Assembly (NCBI GenBank): GCA_015680685.1
Contig: MNCI01008572.1
Coordinates: forward strand, 1,470,574 to 1,534,573
Length of the DNA stretch: 64,000 bases
Source: Gnetum montanum
Lineage: Eukaryota > Streptophyta > Gnetopsida > Gnetales > Gnetaceae
Reading direction: 5' to 3'
The position numbers were made by a program, and so were the translations under genes. Within the stretch, counting starts at the first letter, position 1. The number at the start of each line of letters is the position of its first letter. The notes under the pieces are model-generated. The model made no database searches. It was not told the origin of the DNA and worked only from the letters and a program-made list of their open reading frames with translations. Below, in pieces: positions 19,947 to 32,015 of the stretch.

Positions 19947-22737
19947 ATGGCCCCAAAGCATGCACAAAAAGAAGGTCCCTCTCAAGGTATGTTTAAGAAA
20001 CCTAGGAGAGGTAGAGGATAGATGCTTGCCGAACAACACGTAGAGCAGGAGGAGCAATCGTTCAGTATCCATCAAGAAGACCCTACCACTGTGCAATCAA
20101 GATAGGTAGAAGGAGGAGCTGCTACAGTGCATGAATAAGGAAAACATCTCATGTTGCCCCTAGAGTGTGTCTAGGCCATTTGTGAAAATTCCACATCAGT
20201 TGCCATGATCATGGAATTGAACTTTGGACCTTTCATGGAATTCACTCTTGAGGACGTTAGGGACCACCTCAAAGGGTCCCCATTATGGCCTATCCTCTCT
20301 GAAAGCAGTGCTTGGTACTTAGGAGAAACGTACCAATTCTAGCACAATAAAGAAGAAGACACCATAGTTAACATTTTGGTGTATTTGTTAATTTCTCTAT
20401 CCAAGCCATTTTAGAAGTATTAAACCTTCCAAATAAAGGGCCAAAGGTTGCTCGTCTATCCACTCGCTCTGATGTTGATGCACGAAAGGATTGGTTAGAC
20501 AGGGTGTACAGTAAAGAAGACAAGACCTATGGAGAGTTGATGTTGGAAGAGAAAATATACTATAAAATTGGAACTTATCACACCTTCCCCACAAAAGGGT
20601 TGACCAAAATTTCAACATATGTGGCAAGAGGATGTGCGATATTGATGGGAAAGGTTAATGCTAACCTGCCTCATCTATATTTCATGGAGATCCTAAGGCG
20701 GTTTGAGGAATGTAAGATACAGAAGTTTGTGTTGCCCTTCCCTTTTCCAATTAGGATGCTATGCAAGCATGTTGGTATTTGAGGATACACCAATGATGTC
20801 CTCAGGAAAGCCCAAAATGCTTCATACGCTGAACTACTAAAGCCACCAGTTGCAAGGAAAATTGTGGTGAGACACTGGGGCTAGAACAAGAACAGATTGT
20901 GAGGCCTACTGCAACTCAACTCATAGGGCCCAGCAAACCTCCAAGCACAGGACCTGGTCAACAACAAGAAGTAAGGCCTAGCATGAGCTAGTGAGACCAA
21001 CCGCCACCATCGCCGTAGGACTCTTGACCATCGATGAGCCATCTCAGGGCCATCGCGTAGATGGTTAGTTGGGGAAGTGATGATGATGCAAATCTCTTCT
21101 GCGTCATCAATGATACCATACAGTCCATTATCTCTATAGATCGTGAATGGGGTGAGGTGTCCATTCAAATAAGAGGAGAGGAGAGTTATTGGTTGCAACA
21201 GATTTCAGGGAATGCTACATCCTTTTAGGTGCAACTAGAAACTAGTGAAGGGACCACAGTGGTGGTCATGCAGCACCAGAATGCAGCTAGAGCTATAGAG
21301 GTGATCATGGACCACATCAAGGAATCTTTCAACATCCTTGTTGTGCCATCGGGAGATTTCACAGGAGCACAGGATGCTCAAACTTTGGTCAGTCCCTCAA
21401 TGACTCCTGTGGAGCATGAGGATGTGCTTGATCAACTGCTGCAAATAAGACAGGTGATGACATCCTTGTTTGACATCCCACAGGATGTTACGGTAGTATA
21501 ATCAGACCTCATCTCCACTAAGGGAAAGTTGGTCATGACAGAGATGAAGTCCAAGCACGCAGAAGCAAAAGTTACAAGACTACAAGAAAGGCTTGTAACC
21601 ATACAAGTAGCATAGCGGGATTCCTCTCAATTCATTCTTGTGGACCAGCTGGACACCTTCAGGATATATCAACTCAATAAATTCTTGATGAAAAATAAAA
21701 AGTTGGTAGAGGGAAAAGAGAAGGCTGATTGGAATGCCTCCATGGCACAAGCGCAAAGTTACGCACACGGCAAGGCACTTAAGGCCTTACAAGAAGAAAG
21801 CAAACAACTTGTTGCTGATAATCTTTGGTTGACCTCTGTGAAGAAACAAAATAATGTTTTCAAAGAACATATTTAGTCGCTACAAGAACAACTGATCAGG
21901 GTCAACCAAGACATGAACCGTTTGGCCAAAGAAAATCAAACTCTCTCAATGGAGGAGGTATGCGCCATCCGTCAGAAGACGACCATCAAAATAAGCGCAT
22001 GGAAGAATGAGGCCAAGTGGCACAAAAAGTTAAAAGAGAACTTTCGAGACTAGGTGGGAATGTACAAAAAAATTATCAAAAAAGAGATCCATATGGCCAA
22101 GGCCCACATCAATGCTTTTAGTGCACCACACACTGATTGGTGGGCCATATTGGATACATATGCATTTGTCCACCAGGCGGAACTTAAGAGCTGGGACTTA
22201 TAGATTCGAGATATTATAGAATACATGGAGTTGGAAAATCTAAGGTATGCCAATCTAGCCATGTTGACAGTAGGGCATCCAAGGACAGAGCTTGAGAAGC
22301 AGGTAGCTACCACCTATGCTAAGTATGAAGCAGAATTTGTAGAACACAAGAAGGCATTGCAGAAGCTGGAGGTTGCAAATTCTAAATTGGAGGTGATTAA
22401 AGAAAGCTATCAAGGACAAAAATATTTTGCAAAAGACTTGGCTCGAAGGCTTATAGATTTTCAGGAGTACAGAGACAAAGCTAGAGCCTACTAGGAGGAA
22501 TGATGGTTGTTTGTAGCCTAGTACGTCAAAGCCAACACAATGTTCCCACAACTATTGTGCCCATAGGAGGTGCTAACTTTGTCAAAAATTGAAGCATTAG
22601 CATGGATAGCACAGGATCCCCAAACTGAAGAGAAGAAACTCCAGGCACTACTTCAACGTCATCACCTTTCAAAACCTGGAGCGCAGGATAAGGGAAAGCG
22701 ACCCATGGAGGAGCCACCACCACCAGGAACCACATGA
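19947..22737 (+). pseudogene. Element B ORF3: extra coiled-coil ORF
   Basis: Starts ATGGCCCCAAAGCATGCACA, directly preceded by TTGCAG, and ends at TGA 22735-22737, about 930 codons. The N-terminal part is basic (KKPRRGRG). A globular middle (20504-20781) has DARKDWLDRVYSKEDKTYGE and FPFPIRMLCKHVG. From about 21420 the protein is Gln/Glu/Lys-rich with heptad-like spacing, interpreted as a long coiled coil, and the end is Pro-rich (KRPMEEPPPP). Several stops and at least one frameshift near 20400-20500 break it. A has the same ORF at the same place. I do not recognise the family; position matches the extra or envelope-like ORFs of Athila/Tat elements, but no signal peptide or membrane segment is evident. 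Confidence 0.65.
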
Positions 22738-22921
22738 GTTCCACCAAATTTTATAACTTTAGGAATTTTTCATTTTGTCGTGTTGTGTCCAATCTTGTTC
22801 TATTAAGTTCTCCACTACAACATGAATAGCTTCCCTGTTAGTCAATAATTCGATACCTATCCACTTTGTAATCAATGGGACTTGTTCTCATTTTGACTCG
22901 AGGATGAGTTTCCATTTAGTT

Positions 22922-22930
22922 GTGGGGGTA
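22922..22930 (+). promoter_or_regulatory. Element B polypurine tract
   Basis: GTGGGGGTA immediately before the 3' LTR; A and C have matching ATGGAGGTA and ATGGGGCTA. All three are preceded by a shared GAGGATGAGTTT-like segment. Confidence 0.7.
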
Positions 22931-23795
22931 TGAAGAATCATGATTCATCAGGTTATGATATCAGGTATGCGATATCGCATCTAGCAATGATATCAGATAT
23001 GTGATATCGTGGTTCTTGTGTGAGCCTATAAATACACATGAAGGCACACGGGAAAGGAGTCTCTTTTAGTTAGTTTTAGGAGTCAAGTTTAGTGTAGGAT
23101 ATTTTTTTCATTTTTCTCTCAACCCTCTCTCTTAGTGCATGCCTGCAATGTGATGATTGTAATTGTACGACATCCTTTATTTGAGTGTGATGTACTTGGA
23201 CATGCACATGACCAGAAATAAAGATCGAGATTACTTCATCATTGCTGCATTCACTTAGTTTAAATATTTGATTATTATTGTTATTTATTACTTTCATAGT
23301 TAATATCTCTTCACCCTAAACTCCTTAACGTGGAATGAGTATGACTTAATCACGAGCATTCAAGTGTGACTACTTGATAACCCAGTAGTGTACCTAGGAT
23401 CTGCGCTTGGTAATCCTAGTAGTAGTTGTGCACAAGGTCCAAGATGTGTATGGATGATTAAGGAACGGATGCTCATCACACTTAGGCTAGTTTAGATTCT
23501 CTCTCCCTATCTCCTATTAGTTTATACTCTCTCCCCCTTTTCATCTTAGCTTAATTAAAGATTATTTTCCATTGCCTCCAGGAGTAGCATTAGTTTAGGA
23601 ACACATCATACACCTCACTCTGGGCTAAACCATACGTGACAAAGCATATACTAGTCCAGGTGGGAAGATAGCAAATTGTGATCAACGAGTAACTATCTAG
23701 ATACCACAACTAGCATGTCTGTGGAGTTCAACCAGATCGTGCATGAAATGCTCATATTCGTATGGTTGAGTGTAGGGGTACCTTGCCACTCATCA
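22931..23795 (+). repeat. Element B 3' LTR
   Basis: 865 bp, the same length as the 5' copy. Its GATATC units at 22957, 22971, 22989 and 23003 are all perfect, whereas two in the 5' LTR have decayed. Confidence 0.9.
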
Positions 23796-23800
23796 CAAGG

Positions 23801-25760
23801 CATACTTTATCAAATTATTAACATGACTTCTTCTCTCAAGAATGATTTACCTCTACATGCTAATGATTCTAATCAATGACATGAAAAATCCAAAAGGACT
23901 ACTGGTGAAAAGCCTCAATAGTTGAAAGTGGTCTATGTTCATTTGGATCCATGCTATCTAGATTTCACTTTTATTCTCCATCAGGATGAACAACTATGCT
24001 AGAGGGATATAGAGGATAACATGTCATTACCTCTTGATCACTCTATTCCCACAATGCTTATGGCCAAGCTCTTGAAGTTGGAAATTGAATCATCCAACCC
24101 AGAGTATGAGGTAATAGACCATACCTCTATAGACTATCAGTCAATAGATTCTTAGCTTAGAAAAGATTGATACATGAGGGCATATTATGAAGCCTCCAAG
24201 GGCAAGAAGGTCTTGACACCATTTTTTTTTGCAGTTACAAAAGGGAGGTCATGAATTTTTCTCATGGCATTCTCAACAGCAAGATTATTCTCCTTTCTAT
24301 GAGGAAGACATACTTCACCAATAGTTACAATCAACCTTGAAGAATAACTAGGGTGAGGGAAGGATAGAATCCAAGACTAGAAGAACTTCAAGGCAAAGAT
24401 CTTCTAGTCATTCATCAAAAGGAAAAGATAAAGAATAATCAAAGGACCATAGGAGAAGGACCAGTGGGCACCAATCTCCTAGCCATCCATGTTCACCATT
24501 CTCCTCGTTGGCCAACTTTGATATGAAGGATCATGGCTGAGACTAAAAAAGGAATGATTACAATCGAGATGGAGATGATAAAAAATCCCATTGTAGTAAA
24601 TGGAAAAGAGAGCATAGTCAATTGCAAGAGGAAAAGAAGCATCATCAAGAATGAAGGCATAATAGGTCACATTATAGGAGACATAATCATGATAGGAGCC
24701 ATCATGAACACAATGACTATGATGAATCACTGCTTACTACAAGGAATATGTTTAACATTTTAGAAGCAGTTTAAATTTCTACTAGGCATCAAAGGAATAG
24801 AAAAATTAAATGGCTTGATATGAATAATATCCCTAAATTTAAAGGAGGATAAAATGCTGATCCACAACATTACTTGTAAGCCTTCCATGATGCCTGTGCC
24901 TTGCAAAATATTGAGAAAAAGTGAAAAAAATTTAAATTGTTCTTGAGGATGCTCATCAAAAAAGTTGAAAGTTGGTATTGGTCCTTGGGGTTAGGATTCG
25001 TTCATAAATGAAGCATAATGCTAGAATTGTTCAGTGATAAATACTAGATGTACTCTAGGGTGTCCAACCTAAGAAAACAAATTCAAGGATGGAAACAAGG
25101 TAATCATAAATCCTTTGATGTAGCCTTGGAAAGATATTAGTCTCTGTTACATGGATGCCTAGGCCATGAATTTTCTCAAAGGGAGTAGCTTTTCCACATA
25201 GTAGATGAGCTCTGAAACAAAATTAGAGAAACTCTTAGAGCTTGTGCCCAAGGAAGACTTTTAGAGATGAGAGATCATTAGATCCAAAGGCTAATTGATT
25301 AGGTGAAAAAGGAAGAAGGGAAGCTTAAAATGTGATAAAGTATAGAGGAACACAACAAGGATCCCTTCATTCATAAGAGAGAGGTACGTTTCTATGATTT
25401 AGAGGATGATACACCACTAGATGAAGTGGTGCAAAGGAAAACCTTACTAATTTAGAAACTTTTTATAGAAAAATTGGGTAGGGTGTAAAAATGTGGAACT
25501 CTTTGGATGAGAAGTTCCAAGATACTCTCAATATTGTTGAAGAGAAAATGGAGTAGGGGAATAGAGATAGAGATAGAAGGAAATAGAAAGATACAAGTAG
25601 GGATTATTGTCAACAAAAAGGTAAGGTTGTAGTAGTAGATGAGATTGCAGATTCAGAAATAGATGATGAAAGATGTGATATTTGTTAATATGAACATCCT
25701 AAGAAATATTTCCATGTGGTGTCACATTTGTAATAATTTGGGATGTATGCTTTAAATTAA
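23801..25760 (+). pseudogene. Element A gag
   Basis: Resumes right after B. Readable parts include HLDPCYLDFTFILHQDEQ (as in C), DMNNIPKFKGG, AFHDACALQNIE, ELFSDKY and LRKQIQGWKQGNHKSFDVAL. The zinc knuckle CDIC, a stop, YEHPKKYF (25674 on) has lost its last Cys to Phe. Many stops; some lie at the same codons as in C. Confidence 0.65.
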
Positions 25761-26299
25761 AAATTGGAAAAATGGAAACCACCTAGGATATTGTCTTATC
25801 TAGAAGGCAATTATCAACAAAAATTCCACTCATCATAATATTATCCAAGTGGAGTGTCATCTCAACCTTAGGAGCATTACCAGTAATGGCAAAATGCATA
25901 GTCATGGGGGATGCCACCACCATGGTAACAATATTCTTACTAGTAGCCTAACCCATATTATGTCTAGCAACCTATATGTTCTCATGGCTTTGCAAGCCAT
26001 AATCCTTTCTTTCATCACCACTATACCCCAGAATATCGTAGAACACCTACTTCATGGACTGAGTCTCCTTTTACTTATCCTCCTCCATAGCCACCAACTC
26101 ACCTTGCACCCTCTAATACTACTCCCTTACTACCTACACCACATATGTAAGTGGAAATTCACCATAGCCTCAATAATGAAATGCAATGAGGGTTGTGAAC
26201 TTACAACTGGATGATCATTCGAGTGGTTTTGAGCATAAGACTTTAAAGAGGACTTTCTTTAGACTCAATAGTTCACCTAAACCCTCATAGAGATGTGTG

Positions 26300-29200
26300 G
26301 CTGATAACCCTACATCAATTGCTTTTGAAGTTATCGTAGAGTAGCGTTCAAACTAGAAGTCCCTGAATGTTCATACTATCATGTTAACTTATGTAGTCAT
26401 AAATTGGATCAAGGTAAGACACCTTCCTAAGAAACAATTTGATCTTAGAAATCCTTGAATTTATTTATAGATTTCAAGAAATGACCCATGCAAAGCTCTA
26501 CTAGACTTAGGTTTTAGGGTAAACTTAATTTCTCAAGAGATGTATTAGACTTGGAACCTACCTCTACTCAAGAAATGTAATATTAGATTGAAGCTTTTGG
26601 ATCGATCCATCACTATTTTCTTGGGATTGGTGGAGGATATTATGACCACTATTTATGATTAGTTCTATACATCAAATTTGTTGGTGATCCATGTGAAAAA
26701 TTGTAAGGGGAACTTTCCTATTATCATGGGAAGGGCTTGGTTCATCACAATTGATGCCAAGATGGGGATTAGAGACCTTTCCTTGGAAAATTTCAAGGAA
26801 AATGACTTCAAAAAGAGAGAGAAGAAGTGAGTTTCATGCGTTGCATATAGTGAGATAGGAAGCCATTGTGTGCAAAAGATATGGATAATGAGGAATACAT
26901 CCATCACAACATGTAATATGTGTATCAAGACATTAATTATTCAAAGGTACTTGTATGTAGTAGTCACAAAGCATGAAGGTACCTAATGACTAATAATAGA
27001 TGATAACTTTGATTCAACAATATATATGGAACTAGTAGAGCTTCTCATAAGTGCTTATATTAATAACATGGATGAAATGAAGTAGATTCATAGTCAACTC
27101 TTCCATGAAAATGTAGAAATAAATTAGGGAGAGTTAGAAATCCTTGATCATCTTAAATAGGAGCCCCTAGAACTCAAGACTTTACTGGTAACATTGAAAT
27201 ATGCCTTTCTTGATAATGGTAAGCTAGTAATTATTAATACCAATCTCATCAAAGAAAAGAAAAGAACGTTGCTACAAGTTGTAAAAAAATGGCTAACAAC
27301 TTTTGCATAGTCACATCATGAGTTAATTAGAATAGATCCATGTATATGTTAGCATTGGATCTATATAGACTCCTCTATTAAGCCAAGGAGACAACCACAA
27401 AGGAGATTGAATTTAAAGTTTTAAAAGTTGTTAAATGTAAAGTGGAATAACTTCTTAAGATAGAATTCATCTATCCTATAACAACTAGTAAGTGGGTGAT
27501 CCCACTTATTATTATGTCAAAAAAGGAAGAAAAATAAAGAGTCTATATAGATTTTAGGCTCTTGAATATGGATATATTTAAAGATCATTTTTCATTACCA
27601 TTTGTAAACTAGGTGCTAGATACAATTGTAGGACATAATTACTATAATTTTATGGATGGTTATAGTGGTTATAAGTAAATTTAAATTAGAAAGACTAGGC
27701 CAAGACAAATTTCACAAGTACCTAGGGGATTTTTGCATATGAAAAGATGTCCTTTGGCCTTTGTAATGCTTCTGCAATCTTTCAATGCTCAGTACAAAGC
27801 ATCATTCATGAGAAGATTCGTAGTGGTGTGGAAGTTTTCATGGATGAGTTCTTCACCTATGGTATTAAGTTTGAACAAGCATTGGACCATCTAGAGTAGG
27901 TGCTGAAATGATATGTGGAGATGAACTTCTGACTCAACTAGCAAAAAAACCACTTGATGATCCAAGAGGACATTGTCTTGGGGCATAAAATTTTAGAAGA
28001 AGGAATTGAGATGGGCTTGGAAAAAGTAAGGGTCTTCTAAGGAATAACCAAGAAACCTCAAGTGATAAAAGATATGAGATCATTACTTGGACATATTGGT
28101 TACCACAGGTGCTTCATAGAAAGTCTCTCTAAAATTGCTAAACCATTGGTAGAGCTTACAAAGAAAGATGTAGTTTTTGAATGGATTAAAAAGTGAGAAT
28201 AAGAATTCTAGTAATTGAAGCCAAAGACCATAGAAACTCCAATTCTACATGCTCCAGATTAGTCTAGGACATTCTATATAATGATATATGCATCTAATTA
28301 TGCTTTGGGAGTGGTGCTTATACAAATGGATGATCAAAAATGTCCATACTACATCCATTGTACAAGTAGAAGCATTGTGGATGTACAACTTAACTACATC
28401 ACCACTGGGAAAGAACTTATGGTAGTGGTGTATGCCTTGAAAAAATTAAAGCACTATGTGCTTGGATATCAAATATTTATGTACACCAATCATAGTGTGA
28501 TCCATTTCCTAATGAATAAGCCAATGATTAGCCCTCATGGTATATAGTGATTGATAATTTTATAGAAATTTGATCTTACCATGGTGGATAGGAAAGAAAT
28601 CAAGAGCATAGTTGCTAATCATTTGTCTTAGTTAAGATGGGATAGCAAGAAGGATGAAAAACCATTATCTAATCAATTTTAGGATGAACTTCTCTTTGCT
28701 AAGTCCATCAAGGTTCAAAGACCAAAGGTTACCAATTTGTATAATGAGTTCCTATCATATCTTCTCATACATCAGACTCTCATATAATGTGATATAAGAA
28801 GAAATAATAGTTTCTTTACTAGGTCAAGTATTACATGGAGATCTAAGGCAACCTTTACAAGATTTGTGTTGATGGCTTGGCTTGATGGTGACCATCAAGG
28901 ATGCTTATAAAGGTCCTTGTGGGAGCCAATACATAGGAAGCAGGATGACTCTAAATATCCTCATGGTAGGATAATTTTAGCCAATGATCTTTAGGGATGC
29001 TTACCATTTCTCTAGTTCATGTGAAAAATGTCAATGAGATGGAGGAATGATGGCATGAATGGAAGGGCCCCAACAGTGGATCCAACCATTAGAGCCTTTC
29101 AATATTTGGAGAATTGACTTCATAGGATCCATCACTCCCATGTCAAAGGAGAAAGCTTACATGATAGTTGTTATTGACTACTGTACCAAATGGGCTAAAT

Positions 29201-29945
29201 CTACAACCATATTTGATTGTACATCTACCACTAAAACTTTTTTTTTTGTATAACAATAGGTGGTAAATAGGTTTGGTATGCCTAGAGCATTCATTTTAGA
29301 TAATGGAACACATTTTACAAGGTCTATTTTTGGAATTAGATGCAATGCTTGGGGGTGCAACATAAACTTACAGCCCCCTGTCATCCTCTAGCTAATGGTT
29401 AAGCTAAGGTCACCAATAAGGAGATCATGAGAATTCTAACATGAACTATTAGGAGATATACGAAGGACTAGAGTACCAAACTTAATGATGCTATTTGGAC
29501 ATATTGTTAGACTTGGAAGCTTCCTATAGGCTACTCTCCCTATGAGTTAGTATATGAAAAGTAACCAAAACATTTAATTCAAGCTAAACTCCATACACTT
29601 ATAACTACTAATGACCTTGATCTAGATATTAATCTAGCCCAAAACGAATGTCTTATGATACTTAATGTGCTAGATGAAAATTGACAAATATCCTTGATGA
29701 TGAATGAAGTGCATAAGGAACACAAAAAATAATTTCATGATGTAAGGATAATAAAAGTTACATTCCTACCTAACAATAAGGTTTTTTATTAGAATCCCAT
29801 GCATGTGGCACAATGTACTAAGTTCCAAATAGTATGGAAAGGACCTTACATCATCCATTCAATTTTTTCTTCCAAGGTCATGATAATTTACCACTCGACC
29901 AACCCTCAAAAGCATGTGTTAGTCAACATACAGTAACTTAACCCA
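26300..29945 (+). pseudogene. Element A pol (PR-RT-RH-INT)
   Basis: Protease: ALLDLG at 26495-26512 (Athila-type DLG active site) with FPIIMGRAW. RT: about 27390-28150, heavily decayed; the catalytic FMDD box reads FMDE (27837-27848), followed by LGHIGYHRCFIESLSKIAKP. RNase H: 28260-28660 (IYASNYALGVVL, GKELMVVVYALKKLKHYVLG). Integrase: from about 28800 (GPQQWIQPLEPFNIWRIDFI, LDNGTHF), the zinc-binding part being partly deleted near 28885. No chromodomain is visible. Many stops and frameshifts: inactive. Confidence 0.75.
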
Positions 29946-32015
29946 TTCATAGGACCATAAGTAATTAACAACACTAACACCTCTGTGCAAGAACAAACAT
30001 GCTTTATTTTTTGGATCTCCTCCTCTCAACCTAACTGTAAGGGAGATGGCCATCAATTCTAACATCTTGATGAGGCTAACCAATTTTTCATCTTTTTATT
30101 TTGCAATGTTCTTTATGTATTTTTTATTTTCTTAAATACTTTATATATTATTTTAAATATTTTCTTTTCTTCCTTATTAATTTCATCTAGTGTTGTTGGA
30201 AATCTTTGATTTTGTTCATTGCTATTGTAAATTTGGAAAGTTATTCAAGGTAGTTATCAATATTATGATTGATTAACCAAAAGGCTGAATATTTTTTTTC
30301 CTTGGATTATGTTCTCTACTAAAAATCTTTCAATTTTCTAGTGGTATCAAATGGTGAGTTCACAACATCCATCCATTCCATTTGTTCCATGGAAAATTGG
30401 TATCATGGAAGCATGAATGATCTTGTTATCCAATTAACTAGGGAAGGACCAAGTTGGAATGGAAAAGGGTGTGATCTCAAGGGCATTTGATGTATTTTTC
30501 TCTCAACTTCCTTCTTAAGTTCTATGATTCTCCACTGGTATATCATCGCTCCTATTATCCACCATAAGAAAAGAAAGCATGTCTTTGCATGAGGTGATTC
30601 CTATGACAAAAAATAATAAGAGTGAGCAATCAAAGTACACCGCTTAGACTTAATAATGAGCTACAAGAACTAATTATGGGAGTGAAAAGAGATGTTACCC
30701 ATGCTTGAAGGTACCCCTCTAACTACGGTCCTACCTACTTTCTTCTCCTCTTTTCTTCTTCTCTTGGAGTAATGGTTATTCCTTGGGGTTATCATGAACT
30801 TTTAATCATTGAAGAGGAGGAATATGTCAATGCAAGTTCATTGTAAATTGAATGAATTTAGTTTAGACATGAAATGGATTGATATGAAATCATCTTAATC
30901 ATACTTTTCACCATGGATCTCATTTGACCAGGATGCAGATTATCCAACCACCATTTTCTCTCTCTACCATTTACTCCATTTTATATCACCTCATTGCCTC
31001 ATACCATGGTGAATTAATATGTTTATTTTCTAGATAGCATAAAACTAGGATAATTTCTTTCCTAGGTATGAAATTTAACTTAAAATGACCATTCATCATC
31101 GCTGGTGCCCATGGAATCCTTGAAATGAAGGTATGCAAAGGCATAATAGGCATATGCCTACTTTGGGGAGGATCCACTTGAATTTCTTTGGTTTACCTTA
31201 AGTCAAAATCCCTAACTATGGGTTGCTTGCATGATAAATCAACTCAATGGAGTTATTACATCTAGTATTGCTTTGTTTAACATCAAAACATCCTCTAAGA
31301 CCTCATCTAATCCACTGTAATTACCTTCAATTGGCTAAAAATACCCTCTTTCATGTTATTGACATCATTATACACCTTTTTTAGCTTCCATTTGGCTCTT
31401 GTTTCATCCCAAAATTTGCCCAAAATTCCTCTATTTTGTAATGAAAAGATAGTTAAGAATAGTTGCTTCGACATGTTCCCATCGATGTAGTGGGATGAGT
31501 CGATGTAGCATTGTTGATGCATCTCCATTAACATAGGATAAAAGATCTATAAATATGAATAAAAATTAGCTCATTTTCACTATTTTTCCAAAGTGCTAGA
31601 GGAGCTTTGCCATTTTTCAGAGCCAAAGAACCTTTCAAGCACCATAACTTCCTAACCACTTACTTGATTTTGCTCATTTTTCAACCCTTGAGCTACCAGA
31701 AGTATGCTGTACATCATAGGGAACCTCAAATCTTAGGTTTTTCATGGAAAATATTTTAAAAATTTTCTAACTTCCCATGTATAAACTATTAAAATAATAA
31801 CAAAAAAGGCTTAAGATAAAAAAAAAAGCCTTTTTAGTTGGGAATAAAATAATAATAAGATAATATCACAAGCCTATGATCATAAACCATGAACTTAACG
31901 ATAAACTTCTAATGCCCAAGGAATTAACATAACCTAATATAATGTAGAAAGGTATTGAAAAGGAACAAAGGCTATGAAATAAAGAGCTAATCATGGGTTA
32001 TGTTTATGACTACAG
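29946..32015 (+). other. Element A spacer between pol and ORF3
   Basis: Noncoding. It shares with C the CCCATGCTTGAAGGT segment near 30697 and with B and C the GTGTGATCTCAAGGGCATTTG segment near 30468. The TTTGGGGAGGATCC block is at 31157-31180. No GATATC module like that of B was found. Confidence 0.55.
31101..31181 (+). promoter_or_regulatory. Conserved noncoding block in element A
   Basis: GTGCCCATGGA, GGCATAATAGG and CTACTTTGGGGAGGATCC in the same order as in B. The C-to-T change in the CCCA arm leaves a G-U pair in the possible hairpin. Confidence 0.5.

Larger units (their letters stand above)
14873..23795 (+). mobile_element. Non-autonomous Athila-like element B (gag + ORF3, no pol), nested in A
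   Basis: Two 865-bp LTRs, a perfect tRNA-Asp primer site, a polypurine tract and a perfect 5-bp target duplication CAAGG define a complete insertion. It contains a gag region, a 2-kb noncoding spacer and ORF3. No protease, RT, RNase H or integrase motif appears anywhere, and between the gag end (about 17905) and ORF3 (19947) there is no room for a pol. It must have been copied with enzymes from a relative such as A or C. LTR divergence by eye is roughly 5-8%, mostly transitions. Confidence 0.9.

Noticed and set aside
20504-20781. Plant mobile domain (PMD-like) in ORF3 of B
   Set aside because: Considered because such domains occur in retroelements, but no diagnostic motif could be seen; left as unknown.
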